In this document: in pieces, positions 25,516 to 36,984 of the stretch
Layout of the letters: every line of letters begins with the position of its first letter
Numbering within the stretch: position 1 is the stretch's first letter
Assembly: GCF_001679725.1 (NCBI RefSeq)
Contig: NZ_CP016282.1
Location: 1,798,001 to 1,862,000, forward strand
DNA: 64,000 bases
Direction: 5' to 3'
From: Cryobacterium arcticum
Lineage (GTDB): Bacteria; Actinomycetota; Actinomycetes; Actinomycetales; Microbacteriaceae
The notes under the pieces: generated by a model
The model's database searches: none
What the model was told of the DNA's origin: nothing
What the model saw: only the letters and a program-made list of their open reading frames with translations
Made by a program: the position numbers and the translations under genes

Positions 25516-27066
25516 GTGCAGTCGATACCCCCTCAGCCCGATCGGGGCTTCGCCCCGCACGCTGAATCCGTGTACTCCAGCCGGCTCCCGCACTGGATCG
25601 ACCCGGCCGTGGCCTTCGACCTGCTGTACGGCCGGTCCAGCCATGCCGTGTGGCTGGACGCCGGGGCCGGCGCGACGGCCGGAGTGAGCTATCTCGCAGC
25701 GGCCCACGCCGGCTCACGGTTCGTCACAGCATCGGCCGGGGCCGGCACGGTGACCTGTTCCCGGCCCCTCGACGCCACGGATGCGCCGCGTACCACCAGC
25801 GCCGGCATCTTCGACTTCCTCCGGGCGGACCTGGTGCCCCCCGGGGCCGCTTGGGTGCCCGCAACCGGCCCCACGGGCGACGGGTTCCGGCTCGGCTGGG
25901 TCGGCTGGTTCGGCTATGGCCTCGCCGCACCCGCGGCGCATGACGGCTCCGGGGACCGTTCGAGAGGGGACACTCCCGATGCCGCACTGCTCTTCGTCGA
26001 CCGTGCCATCGCCTTCGACCATGCGGCCCGAACGGTCACCCTGCTCGCGATCACCGGGCCGGGCGTCACCGCGGCCGACCTCGACGCCTGGGTGCTCGAC
26101 ACCGCCCGCACCCTGGACCATCGGACACCCGACACCGAGCCGCACGACACGCAGGCCCCGGCTGCGCGACCGGACCAACCGGCCGCATCCGACGTCCCCC
26201 GTGAGGTGCGCTGGCGGCACGACGCCGTCGAGTACGTGCGCCTGATCGAGGCCTGCCAGGAACACATCGTCGCCGGCGACGCCTACCAGCTCTGCCTCAC
26301 CAACGAGGTCACCGTGGCCGGTCGTTTCGACCCCCTGGAGGTCTACCGGCGGCTGCGCACCGGAAGCCCCAGTCACCACGGCGGCATGCTCAGGTTCGGC
26401 CCGTTCGCCCTGCTCAGCGCCTCACCGGAGGAATTCCTGTCGGTCAGCCCGGCCGGGCGGCTGCGGACCCGGCCGATCAAGGGCACCCGGCCGCGTTCGG
26501 CCGACCCCGCCGAAGACCGCCAGCTGCAGGGCGACCTGCTCGCCAGCGACAAGGAGCGCGCCGAGAACCTCATGATCGTCGACCTGATGCGCAACGACCT
26601 GGGCCGTGTCGCCGCGCTCGGCTCGGTGGCGGTGACGTCGCTGCTGCAGGTCGAGAGCTACCCGCACGTGCACCAGCTGGTGAGCACCGTCGAGGCCCGC
26701 CTGGCCCCCGGCCTCTGCGCCGTCGACGCCATCGAGGCCTGCTTCCCCGCCGGATCGATGACCGGGGCTCCCAAGGCCAGCGCCATGCGGATCCTGGCCA
26801 CACTCGAGGGCGGCGACCGGGGCGTCTACGCCGGGGCATTCGGCTACCTCGGGGTGGACGGCGCCGTCGACCTCGCCATGGTCATCCGCAGCATCGTCCT
26901 CGGCCCGTCCGGAGCCTCGATCGGCACCGGCGGCGGCATCACCGCCCTCTCCGTCCCCGCTGAGGAAATCGAGGAGACCCACATCAAGGCCAGGGCCCTG
27001 ATCACGGCCATCCTGGCGTCCTCGCCGGCGGCTGAAGCGGCGGATGGCCAGGGTTTAGTAACCTAG
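25516..27066 (+). CDS. pabB: Aminodeoxychorismate synthase component I
   Basis: PabB converts chorismate plus ammonia to 4-amino-4-deoxychorismate for folate synthesis. The 516-residue protein has an N-terminal half resembling PabB ([15 protein letters not shown]) and a C-terminal chorismate-binding domain with [54 protein letters not shown] and [11 protein letters not shown]. The lysine in IKGTRPR separates PabB from anthranilate synthase TrpE, which has alanine there. No glutaminase (PabA) or lyase (PabC) gene is adjacent. A Pro/Asp/Thr-rich insert lies near residues 200-225. Confidence 0.9.
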   Translation: MQSIPPQPDRGFAPHAESVYSSRLPHWIDPAVAFDLLYGRSSHAVWLDAGAGATAGVSYLAAAHAGSRFVTASAGAGTVTCSRPLDATDAPRTTSAGIFDFLRADLVPPGAAWVPATGPTGDGFRLGWVGWFGYGLAAPAAHDGSGDRSRGDTPDAALLFVDRAIAFDHAARTVTLLAITGPGVTAADLDAWVLDTARTLDHRTPDTEPHDTQAPAARPDQPAASDVPREVRWRHDAVEYVRLIEACQEHIVAGDAYQLCLTNEVTVAGRFDPLEVYRRLRTGSPSHHGGMLRFGPFALLSASPEEFLSVSPAGRLRTRPIKGTRPRSADPAEDRQLQGDLLASDKERAENLMIVDLMRNDLGRVAALGSVAVTSLLQVESYPHVHQLVSTVEARLAPGLCAVDAIEACFPAGSMTGAPKASAMRILATLEGGDRGVYAGAFGYLGVDGAVDLAMVIRSIVLGPSGASIGTGGGITALSVPAEEIEETHIKARALITAILASSPAAEAADGQGLVT

Positions 27067-27122
27067 GAGCTTGGGCGTCGCCAGCGGCCCGAATTCGCTG
27101 CGCAGAACGTCACCTCACCACA

Positions 27123-29729
<2,607 letters not shown>

Positions 29730-29770
29730 CCCACTCGCTCGGCCGCGTCCGGCCCCGGGCGTAGCGCCCT

Positions 29771-29808
29771 CGACGCCGGCCCCGCCTCCACAGGCGGGGC
29801 CGGCGTCG
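29771..29808. terminator. Hairpin terminator after leuS
   Basis: CGACGCCGGCCCCGCCT and AGGCGGGGCCGGCGTCG make a perfect 17-bp stem with a CCAC loop, 41 bases after the leuS stop. The tail TGTTCTCC is only weakly U-rich, as often in high-GC actinobacteria. Confidence 0.85.
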
Positions 29809-29858
29809 TGTTCTCCCCAGGGCGGGCGTCCACGCTTCCCGCACCCCGTACCGGTTCC

Positions 29859-29864
29859 TAGCCT
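29859..29864 (+). promoter_or_regulatory. -10 box of a leaderless promoter (comEA)
   Basis: TAGCCT is followed by six bases and the ATG at 29871. Confidence 0.5.
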
Positions 29865-29870
29865 GCCGGT

Positions 29871-30701
29871 ATGGACCTCGACCCGTTCGACAGCCTGGCG
29901 CCCGTATCTCGACCCGGGGCCGCCGGCTGGCGTGCCCGCCTGCGTGAACCCGGCCGGGCGCGGATGCGTATCGGCGTGGGCGCGGCCGTCGTGCTGCTGC
30001 TCGCAGCCCTGGGGATCGCCGTCGCCGTGACCGCCGTGGGCCAGGTGGGCCACAGCGTCGAGGTCGCCGCGAACCGGGGCGCGGCCGGCCCGGCTGCCTC
30101 AGGGGCAGCCACCCCCGGCCCTGACGGCCCCCACGGGACCGCGGGCGTCGTCGGCGCGCAGGGCTCGTCCGGAGCGACCGCCGCGGGGGAGGAACCGGAC
30201 GGGGACGGCGCGACGGGTGAGGGTACCGCCGCGGCGCCGGCGATCTTCGTGCACGTGCTGGGGGCCGTGGCGCACCCCGGTCTCTTCGAGGTGCATGACG
30301 GCGCCCGGGTGGTCGACGCCGTGGCGGCCGCCGGCGGCCTCCTGGCCACGGCCGACCAGTCCGGCGTGAATCTGGCCCGCCTGGTCTCCGACGGCGAGCA
30401 GCTCTACGTGCCGGCCCAGGGCGAAGTCGTGGCCGGCGCGCCGCCCGTGGCCGCCGGCGGGGGAGGGAGCGGCAGTGGTGGGGGAGTCACCGGCAGCGGG
30501 GCCGCGGCCGTCAGGGTGAACCTCAACACGGCCACGCTGGCCGAGTTGGACACACTGCCGCGGATCGGACCGACGATGGCCCAGCGCATCCTGGACTACC
30601 GCGACGCGCAAGGCCGGTTCGGCAGTATCGACGACCTCCGCAACGTGACCGGGATCGGCGACAAGACCTTCGCCGCACTCCAGGACCTGATCACGGTCTG
30701 A
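29871..30701 (+). CDS. comEA: ComEA-like DNA-binding protein
   Basis: ComEA binds incoming DNA at the cell surface during natural transformation. The 276-residue protein has a basic cytoplasmic N-terminus, one transmembrane helix (about residues 45-65), a Gly/Ala-rich linker, a SLBB domain (IFVHVLGAVAHPGLFEV, about 124-180) and a C-terminal helix-hairpin-helix pair (VNLNTATLAELDTLPRIGP and FGSIDDLRNVTGIGDKTF). All domains are intact. comEC follows after ten bases, the usual actinobacterial pair. Whether this organism is transformable cannot be judged because other competence genes are not in view. Confidence 0.92.
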   Translation: MDLDPFDSLAPVSRPGAAGWRARLREPGRARMRIGVGAAVVLLLAALGIAVAVTAVGQVGHSVEVAANRGAAGPAASGAATPGPDGPHGTAGVVGAQGSSGATAAGEEPDGDGATGEGTAAAPAIFVHVLGAVAHPGLFEVHDGARVVDAVAAAGGLLATADQSGVNLARLVSDGEQLYVPAQGEVVAGAPPVAAGGGGSGSGGGVTGSGAAAVRVNLNTATLAELDTLPRIGPTMAQRILDYRDAQGRFGSIDDLRNVTGIGDKTFAALQDLITV

Positions 30702-30711
30702 GCAGGCCGGC

Positions 30712-33246
30712 ATGAGCGGCACGGTGTCCCGATCCCGTCTGGCGCTCGGCCGCGTCGACCTCCGGCTGGTGCTCCCCGCCGCGGCCTGCTGGACGTCGGC
30801 CGGACTCCTGGTGGCCGCGCCAGGGGAGGCTGCCTATGTGGTGATCGTTCTGGGCGCGGTGGCGGCGGGCGCCCTGGTCTGGGCGGGCGGGAGCAGTCGC
30901 GCCGCCGGGCGTCCGCACACCGATGGTCCGTCGTGGCCCGCCCGGCTGCTGGGCACCGTAATGGTGTGCTGTGCGGCGGCCGCGCTGGCCGGTCTCGCCG
31001 TGGCGGTGCAGGCACCGGACCGGTACCCAGAGGGCGTGCGCGCCGCCATCGCGGCACACGAGGAGGTCACCGCGAGGCTCACCGTAGCCTCCAGCGCCGT
31101 TCCCGGTCCGCGCGCAGCCTTCGGCGGGTCGGCGCAGGTACGTTTCCGGGCCACGCTCACGACATTGGAGGGGGCACCGGCACACCGGTCGGAGCCCGCG
31201 CCCGCGGCGGCGGGCCGTTCCGGCCGCACCGGATTGGTCGTGCCCGTCGTGGTCTTCGCGCGGGTGTCCGAGTCCCCTCCGCGGATCGGGGAGGAGGTGA
31301 GGGTGGCCGGGACCCTCGTGGCCACCGATCCCGGTGACGCCGCGGCGGCCCTGCTGTTCGCCAGGGACGCAGCCGAGGTGCTGAGCCCGGCCCCGTGGTG
31401 GTTGGCCTGGGCCAACACCCTGCGTGCGGGCTTCGCCGCCGCGTCGGGCACGCTGCCAAGAGACGGGGCCGCGTTGCTGCCCGGGCTCGCCATCGGCGAC
31501 ACGTCGGCGGTGAGCGACGACCTCGACAGCGCGATGAAACTCAGCTCCCTCAGCCACCTCACGGCGGTCTCCGGCGCGAACTGCGCGATCGTGCTGGCTC
31601 TTGCCCTGCTGGTCGCCGCCGCGCTCGGCCTGGGCCGGCTGTGGCGGATCGGCGTCGGTCTGGCGGTCCTGGCCGGCTTCGTGGTCCTGGTGACCCCGGA
31701 ACCCAGCGTGGTGCGCGCCGCGGCCATGGCCACCGCGGTGCTCGTATCCGGCTCGATGGGCCGGCCGGGCCGGGGCCTGTCCGCCCTGGCCATCGCCACG
31801 CTCTGCCTGGTCATCGCGGATCCCTGGTTGTCGCGCAGCTACGGCTTCGCCCTCTCGGTGCTCGCGACGCTCGGCCTGCTGCTGCTCGCGGCGCCACTCA
31901 GCCGCCGCCTGGCGCGCTGGCTGCCCCGACCGCTGGCCACGGTCCTGGCGATCCCGCTCGCCGCCCAGCTGGCCTGCCAGCCCGTCCTGGTGCTGCTCAG
32001 CCCCACCTTGCCGGCTTACGGTGTGCCGGCGAACCTGCTCGCGGGCCCCGCTGCACCCCTGGCCACCATCGTGGGCCTGGCCGGATGCCTCCTGCTTTCG
32101 TTCCTGCCCGGGCTCGCCACCTGGCTGATCTGGCTGGCCTGGCTACCGGCCACCTGGATAGCAGCGGTCGCCCGCACGAGCGCCGTTCTGCCCGGCAGCA
32201 GCCTGCCCTGGCTGGGCGGACCCGCAGGGGTGCTGCTCACGGTGGCCTGTACAGCGGCGGTGCTCGGCCTTGCGCTCCGCCGGACCCCGCTCGTGCTGCG
32301 CATCCTGAGCGCCGGCCTGGTCTGCGTGACCGTGGGGTGCACTCTGGGCACCCTGGTGGGCACGGGCCTCGGGCGGGCCGCGGCGTTCCCCGCCGACTGG
32401 CAGATCGCGGCCTGCGACATCGGCCAGGGTGACGCGGTCCTGGTGCGCGACGGCGAACGGGTGGCGTTGGTCGACGTCGGTCCGGACCCGGCGCTGCTGA
32501 CACACTGCCTGGACACCCTGGGGATCGACACCGTTGACCTGCTCGTGCTCACACACTACGACCTGGACCATGTCGGCGGACTGGATGCGGTGATCGGCCG
32601 GGTGGGAACCGCCCTGGTGGGGGTGCCGGAGAACGCCGACGACGCCTTGCTGCACTCCCGGCTGGTCGAGGGTGGGGCCGAGGTACGGGAGGCGGCGCGG
32701 GGAGACAGCGGCATCCTCGGCGGCCTCGCCTGGCAGATCCTCTGGCCGATCCGGGGCTCCCCGCTCATGCAGACAGGCAACCCGGGAAGCGTCACGATCC
32801 TCTTCGACGGAGCCGGCATCCGGTCGGTGTTCCTGGGCGACCTCAACGAGGAGGCCCAGAACGCCCTCCTCGCCGCCGGGCCGATCGGGCAGGTCGACGT
32901 GGTGAAGGTGGCCCACCACGGTTCCCGCGACCAGAGCGCCGCGCTGTACGCCCAGTTGCGGGCGTCGGTGGGGCTGGTCTCGGTCGGCGCCGACAACGGC
33001 TACGGGCATCCGACCACATCGCTGCTTGACGTGCTCGCCTCGACGGGCACGGCCGTTGTGCGCACCGACCAGGACGGGATGGCCGTTCTCGCCCCCACCG
33101 CGCGGGCGCCCGCCGTCGGCCAGACCAGCGTGGACGAGGCGGCGCCGCCCGGGGCGGCCGGTGCGGCGCTCCGGGTCTGGACCGAACGGGTCGGCGGCAC
33201 CCGGGTGGGCACCACCAGGGTCGGGAGCGTCGGGGGCTCCGGTTAG
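30712..33246 (+). CDS. comEC: ComEC/Rec2-family DNA uptake channel
   Basis: ComEC forms the membrane channel through which single-stranded DNA enters the cell. The 844-residue protein has N-terminal helices, an OB-like region, the Competence domain (GLAIGDTSAVSDDLDSAMK, then LSHLTAVSGANCAIV) and many helices through about residue 560. A C-terminal metallo-beta-lactamase domain carries THYDLDHVGG (residues 614-623) and KVAHHGSRDQ, so its putative nuclease site is intact. Overall length is typical. It is followed by holA after 26 bases, a common order. The final 45 residues are Ala/Gly/Thr-rich. Confidence 0.93.
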   Translation: MSGTVSRSRLALGRVDLRLVLPAAACWTSAGLLVAAPGEAAYVVIVLGAVAAGALVWAGGSSRAAGRPHTDGPSWPARLLGTVMVCCAAAALAGLAVAVQAPDRYPEGVRAAIAAHEEVTARLTVASSAVPGPRAAFGGSAQVRFRATLTTLEGAPAHRSEPAPAAAGRSGRTGLVVPVVVFARVSESPPRIGEEVRVAGTLVATDPGDAAAALLFARDAAEVLSPAPWWLAWANTLRAGFAAASGTLPRDGAALLPGLAIGDTSAVSDDLDSAMKLSSLSHLTAVSGANCAIVLALALLVAAALGLGRLWRIGVGLAVLAGFVVLVTPEPSVVRAAAMATAVLVSGSMGRPGRGLSALAIATLCLVIADPWLSRSYGFALSVLATLGLLLLAAPLSRRLARWLPRPLATVLAIPLAAQLACQPVLVLLSPTLPAYGVPANLLAGPAAPLATIVGLAGCLLLSFLPGLATWLIWLAWLPATWIAAVARTSAVLPGSSLPWLGGPAGVLLTVACTAAVLGLALRRTPLVLRILSAGLVCVTVGCTLGTLVGTGLGRAAAFPADWQIAACDIGQGDAVLVRDGERVALVDVGPDPALLTHCLDTLGIDTVDLLVLTHYDLDHVGGLDAVIGRVGTALVGVPENADDALLHSRLVEGGAEVREAARGDSGILGGLAWQILWPIRGSPLMQTGNPGSVTILFDGAGIRSVFLGDLNEEAQNALLAAGPIGQVDVVKVAHHGSRDQSAALYAQLRASVGLVSVGADNGYGHPTTSLLDVLASTGTAVVRTDQDGMAVLAPTARAPAVGQTSVDEAAPPGAAGAALRVWTERVGGTRVGTTRVGSVGGSG

Positions 33247-33272
33247 GCTGGAGCGGTAGCGAAGGGAGCCGC

Positions 33273-34316
33273 GTGGCCGCACGAACAACCGCACAGGCAC
33301 GAACCGGCAAGCCGGCCGCGAAGGCGAGTGCAGCGAAGATTCCCCAGCTCGCCTGGCACCAGGTGCGACCGGCACCCGTGGTACTGGTGTCCGGCACCGA
33401 GACGTTCCTCGCCGACCGCGCCATCCGCTCCTTGCGGGACTTCCTCAAGCTGGAGGATCCCAGCCTCGAGGTCAGCGACATCCAGGCCGACAGCTACGCC
33501 CCCGGCGAGCTGCTCACCCTGGCCAGCCCGTCGCTCTTTGGCGAACCGCGGATGATCCGGGTCAGCTCGGTGGAGAAATGCAGCGACACCTTCCTCACCG
33601 AAGCCATCGACTACCTGCAGAACCCGGCCGATGACACCTATGTCGTGCTACGCCACGGCGGGGGAGTCCGCGGCAAGAAGCTGCTCGACACCATCCGCAG
33701 CGGAGTGGGCGGCGCCGTCGAGGTGGTCTGCGCCGAACTGAAGAAGGATTCCGACAAGCACGACTTCGCGACAGCGGAGTTCCGGGCCGCCGGGAAGCGC
33801 GTCACACCGAGCGCCCTGCGTTCCCTCGTGGCCGCCTTCTCCGACGACCTCGCCGAACTGTCGGCCGCCTGCCAGCAGCTCATCGCGGACACCGGCGCCG
33901 AGGTGACCGAGACCACGGTGGACCGCTACTACGGCGGCCGGGTCGAGACCAACGCCTTCAAGGTGGCCGATTCCGCGATCGCCGGCCGGCTGGGGGAGGC
34001 GCTCGTGACCCTGAGGCACGCGCTGTCGTCCGGGGCGGACCCGGTTCCGATCGTCGCCGCGTTCGCGAGCAAGATCCGCACCATGGCCAAGGTCTTCGGC
34101 GCCCGCGGGGGATCCGCTCAGCTGGCGGCCAGCCTGAGCCTGGCTCCGTGGCAGGTGGAGCGCGCCCAGCGCGACCTCCGCGGCTGGTCGGACGAGGGTC
34201 TGGCCCGGTGCATCGTGATGCTCGCCGAGACGGATGCCGCGGTCAAGGGCGCCGGGCGCGACCCGGTCTTCGCGCTCGAACGCCTCGTGACGGTAATCGC
34301 CAAACGCGGGGACTAG
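33273..34316 (+). CDS. holA: DNA polymerase III delta subunit
   Basis: HolA is the clamp-loader subunit that opens the beta ring. The 347-residue protein starts at GTG 33273 behind GAAGGGAGC. It shows PVVLVSGTETFLADRAI, ADSYAPGELLTLASPSLFGEPRMIRVS and the alpha-helical C-terminal collar region (FKVADSAIAGRLGEALVTLRHAL). The ATPase-like fold lacks a functional P-loop, as normal for delta. The comEC-holA-rpsT neighbourhood is conserved in many bacteria; here an extra membrane-protein gene lies before rpsT. Its stop shares the bases CTAG with the stop of the convergent neighbour. Confidence 0.93.
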   Translation: MAARTTAQARTGKPAAKASAAKIPQLAWHQVRPAPVVLVSGTETFLADRAIRSLRDFLKLEDPSLEVSDIQADSYAPGELLTLASPSLFGEPRMIRVSSVEKCSDTFLTEAIDYLQNPADDTYVVLRHGGGVRGKKLLDTIRSGVGGAVEVVCAELKKDSDKHDFATAEFRAAGKRVTPSALRSLVAAFSDDLAELSAACQQLIADTGAEVTETTVDRYYGGRVETNAFKVADSAIAGRLGEALVTLRHALSSGADPVPIVAAFASKIRTMAKVFGARGGSAQLAASLSLAPWQVERAQRDLRGWSDEGLARCIVMLAETDAAVKGAGRDPVFALERLVTVIAKRGD

Positions 34317-35065
34317 GGACGGTCGGACACCGTGACCGAGTCACGGTTCAGGTAGATCCAGACACCGTCCGTGTACTCCGGGTCGCCGCAGGTCTCACCG
34401 CTGACCTTGACCGGAAGGATCGTGGACGAGCCGACCAGATCGGCCTGTGACGCCGTCGCCTCGAACGATCCGGGCAGGGTCGGGCAGTACTCGAGTTGCA
34501 CGCGGCCGTACAGATCGGTGAACTGCACCATGATCCGCTGGGTGGGCGCGGGCAGCACCACGGCGAGAAGAACCGCCAGGGCGGCCAGGCCCAGGCCGAC
34601 CAGCCCGAGCACAGCGCCGAGGATGGTGAGGCCGCGGCCGGCCGGCATCCGGTTCTCGTCGTGGGCGTGCCCGGAGGAGGGCGAGGTCGGAAGCGAGGCC
34701 GCGAAGAGAACGCAGGCCCCGGCCAGCACGAGCACGAAGCCCAGGAGGCCGGCGAAGACCCAGGGGTTCAGCCCGGCGTACGCGGAGACCTGTGGTGCGA
34801 ATCGGAGCCCGGCCGCGATCACGGCAGCGGCAACGGCGAACGCGGCGCCGAGCAGTCCGGCTTGGTGACGCCAGGGCGAGGACCCGGGGGCGGCCGGTGT
34901 CGCGGCCGATGCCGGGCCGCCGGCGCCGGGCTCACCGTTGCCGGGGTCACCGATACTGGGCTCCACGCTGCCTGGCTCACCGGAACTGGGCTGGGCCGCG
35001 CTCGGCTGACCCCCGCTGGTCTGTCCGGGAGAACTCGTGGCCCCGGTGGCCTGCTCGCTCGTCAC
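34313..35065 (-). CDS. Membrane protein with Gly/Pro/Ser-rich N-terminus, unknown function
   Basis: I do not recognise a family. The first 65 residues are low complexity with repeated SGEPGSVEP-, DPGNGEPG-like words. Three hydrophobic helices follow (about residues 75-95, 102-122 and 140-165). The C-terminal 75 residues are probably extracytoplasmic and contain two cysteines (YCPTLPG and GETCGDPEY) that could form a disulfide. GTG 35065 (250 residues) is my preferred start; an upstream GTG at 35122 would add 19 basic residues, and neither has a strong ribosome-binding site. It ends head-on with holA. Confidence 0.65.
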   Translation of the reverse strand: MTSEQATGATSSPGQTSGGQPSAAQPSSGEPGSVEPSIGDPGNGEPGAGGPASAATPAAPGSSPWRHQAGLLGAAFAVAAAVIAAGLRFAPQVSAYAGLNPWVFAGLLGFVLVLAGACVLFAASLPTSPSSGHAHDENRMPAGRGLTILGAVLGLVGLGLAALAVLLAVVLPAPTQRIMVQFTDLYGRVQLEYCPTLPGSFEATASQADLVGSSTILPVKVSGETCGDPEYTDGVWIYLNRDSVTVSDRP

Positions 35066-35131
35066 GTCGACACCATAGCGTCGGCGGGCCGCGCCGGAAA
35101 GGGGCGCACGGTACGGCCGCACACGCAGAAA

Positions 35132-35152
35132 ACCCCCGCCAGGGGCGGGGGT
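35132..35152 (-). terminator. Intrinsic terminator of rpsT
   Basis: ACCCCCGCC and GGCGGGGGT pair around a three-base loop. On the minus strand the stem is followed by TTTTCTG, giving a classic U-tract terminator 42 bases after the rpsT stop. Confidence 0.8.
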
Positions 35153-35193
35153 CTGTCTGTGTGGCGCCTCGTCAGAGAACGCCGACGGCCGAA

Positions 35194-35454
35194 CTAGAGC
35201 GCGTTGACCGACTTGGCGATAGCGGACTTCTTGTTCGCTGCCTGGTTCTGGTGGATGACGCCCTTGCTGACGGCCTTGTCGAGCTTCTTGGAAGCAACGG
35301 CGAGGCTGGCGACAGCCTTGTCCTTGTCACCGGCGGCGACGGCGAGGCGGGTAGCCCGGATGGCCGTCTTGAACTCGCTCTTGACCGCCTTGTTGCGCTC
35401 CTGCGACTTCTTGTTCGTGAGGATCCGCTTGATCTGCGACTTGATATTTGCCAC
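35194..35454 (-). CDS. rpsT: 30S ribosomal protein S20
   Basis: S20 is a small basic 16S rRNA-binding protein of the 30S body. The 86-residue sequence begins [21 protein letters not shown] (translated from a GTG) and ends [14 protein letters not shown], both diagnostic. The protein is almost entirely helical and lysine-rich. It is monocistronic, with its own intrinsic terminator and a 120-base upstream spacer shared with the stop of the next minus-strand gene. In other bacteria S20 regulates its own translation; no specific fold supporting that is evident here. Confidence 0.97.
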   Translation of the reverse strand: MANIKSQIKRILTNKKSQERNKAVKSEFKTAIRATRLAVAAGDKDKAVASLAVASKKLDKAVSKGVIHQNQAANKKSAIAKSVNAL

Positions 35455-35573
35455 GTTTTTTACGCTTTCGTTAGGTTCTTGTTCGGATGGGCCGCCCGGT
35501 GATAGAGGGCACCGTGCGGCGAAAATCGTGTGGGGTGGGACCCAACACGCAAGCCAACAGGCAACGATACCAG

Positions 35574-36326
35574 CTATCCGGCCCGACCATGCACCGAATC
35601 GGGCTGATCTCGTCCTGGGCGGGCCTCCACCTCGGCGAGGATCTGCCCGAGCACTCTATCGAACCGGTGCGGACGGTGCAGGCTCACCAGATGACCGGCG
35701 CCGGGAACCGTCACGAGGGTGCCGTGCCGACTCGCGCGCAGGAAGCGTTTCTGGTGCAGCCTGAAATGGTCCCACGCCCCGTTGACCAGCCAGACCCGGC
35801 CCGGGTAGGCCGCCAGATCGGTCAGCGGTGTCAGGGTCCCCGTCTCCCGCAACCCCGCGTCCATGACCTCCAGGGCCACGCCTCCGGCGAGGACATCGGC
35901 GGCGCCGGCCGGCGGGAGCATCCGCCGCACCAGGAACGTGTGCAACCGGAGTCCGCGGTCGGGCAGCCGGTGGATCAGCCGGGCGAGCAGCCTGTAGCCG
36001 GCCAAGCCGGGCCCGCCGGGTTCGAACGCCGACCCCACGGCCACGAGGGCGAGCACCCGGTCCGGGTGCCGGGCGGCGTAGGCGATGGCGTAGTACCCGC
36101 CGAGCGAGAGGCCCACGAGCACGACCCGGCCGCCGAGGGCGTCGACGCCGGCATCGATGGCAGCGAGGGCACCGGCCACGGTGAACTCCTCGCCCAGCCT
36201 CGACCCGTGCCCGGGCAGGTCGATGGCGAGCACCGGGTGACCGGCCGCGGCCAGCACCTCGCGCTGGTGCCGCCACATGCTGGCCGACGTGCGGATGCCG
36301 TGCACCAAGACGACCGGGACCGGCAT
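35574..36326 (-). CDS. Alpha/beta hydrolase
   Basis: The 250-residue protein has the hydrolase fold: [14 protein letters not shown] (oxyanion region), nucleophile elbow GLSLGG (Ser near residue 93), an aspartate in VNGAWDHF and the catalytic histidine in [12 protein letters not shown]. No signal peptide is present, so it acts in the cytoplasm. The substrate cannot be inferred. Its start lies one base after the stop of the response-regulator gene, which makes a three-gene kinase-regulator-hydrolase operon on the minus strand likely. Whether it is simply cotranscribed or part of the signalling output is unknown. Confidence 0.82.
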   Translation of the reverse strand: MPVPVVLVHGIRTSASMWRHQREVLAAAGHPVLAIDLPGHGSRLGEEFTVAGALAAIDAGVDALGGRVVLVGLSLGGYYAIAYAARHPDRVLALVAVGSAFEPGGPGLAGYRLLARLIHRLPDRGLRLHTFLVRRMLPPAGAADVLAGGVALEVMDAGLRETGTLTPLTDLAAYPGRVWLVNGAWDHFRLHQKRFLRASRHGTLVTVPGAGHLVSLHRPHRFDRVLGQILAEVEARPGRDQPDSVHGRAG

Positions 36327-36327
36327 G

Positions 36328-36984
36328 TCAGGCTCCCCTGATGGTTCCGGACGCTCGGGCGCTGGCCACCGCCGAGGTGCGCGACCCCACCCCGAGCTTG
36401 CCGAAGATGTGCACCAGATGGGACTTCACGGTCGCCTCGCTGAGGAACAGGTCCTGCCCGATCTGCCGGTTGGACCGGCCGGCGGCGACGAGACCGAGCA
36501 CCTCGACCTCGCGCGGGGAGAGCCGGCTCTCCGGAACCCTGGAGCGGTCGGCCAGGCGGGTCACGATGGCCGGTGCGAGGGCGCTCTGGCCGGCCGCGGC
36601 AGCGCGCACGGCCGTGATGAGCTCGGCCGGCGGGGCGTCCTTGAGCAGATAGCCGCTGGCGCCGGCCTCGATGGCACCGAGGATGTCGGCATCCGTGTCG
36701 TAATTCGTCAGGATCAACACGTGCGGGGCGCCGGGAATCGCGCGCACCCGCCGGGTGGCCTCGGCCCCCTGCATGGTTCCCGTCTGCCTCGGGGCGCCGG
36801 GCGCTGCCCCGCCGAACTGCAGGTCCATGAGCACGACATCGACCCGTCCGGACGCCGCCAGCGTCACCGCCTCCTCGGCCGTGCCGGCCTCGAGCTCCAC
36901 GACCAGGTCGGGTTCCGCGCCGAGCAGGGCCCGCAGGCCGGCCCGCACCACGGGGTGGTCGTCGGCGAGCAGGACCCGGATCAT
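36328..36984 (-). CDS. NarL/LuxR-family response regulator
   Basis: The 218-residue protein has a receiver domain with acidic pair LLADDHPVVRAGL, phosphoacceptor Asp in DVVLMDLQFGG (about residue 54), a Thr/Ser in LILTNYDTDAD and Lys in GYLLKDAPP. A LuxR helix-turn-helix follows (LSPREVEVLGLVAAGRSNRQIG, split as typical, about residues 150-210). After the phosphoacceptor there is an unusually long loop (APGAPRQTGTMQG) where most relatives have RMPGMDG. It overlaps the kinase gene by four bases, so they form a cognate pair. Confidence 0.92.
   Translation of the reverse strand: MIRVLLADDHPVVRAGLRALLGAEPDLVVELEAGTAEEAVTLAASGRVDVVLMDLQFGGAAPGAPRQTGTMQGAEATRRVRAIPGAPHVLILTNYDTDADILGAIEAGASGYLLKDAPPAELITAVRAAAAGQSALAPAIVTRLADRSRVPESRLSPREVEVLGLVAAGRSNRQIGQDLFLSEATVKSHLVHIFGKLGVGSRTSAVASARASGTIRGA

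Noticed and set aside
25516..27066. Anthranilate synthase component I (trpE)
   Set aside because: The active-site motif reads IKGTRPR with the lysine of PabB, and no tryptophan genes are adjacent.
27067..27122. T-box or Leu leader before leuS
   Set aside because: Only 56 bases separate pabB and leuS, and no Leu-codon run or T-box motif is visible.
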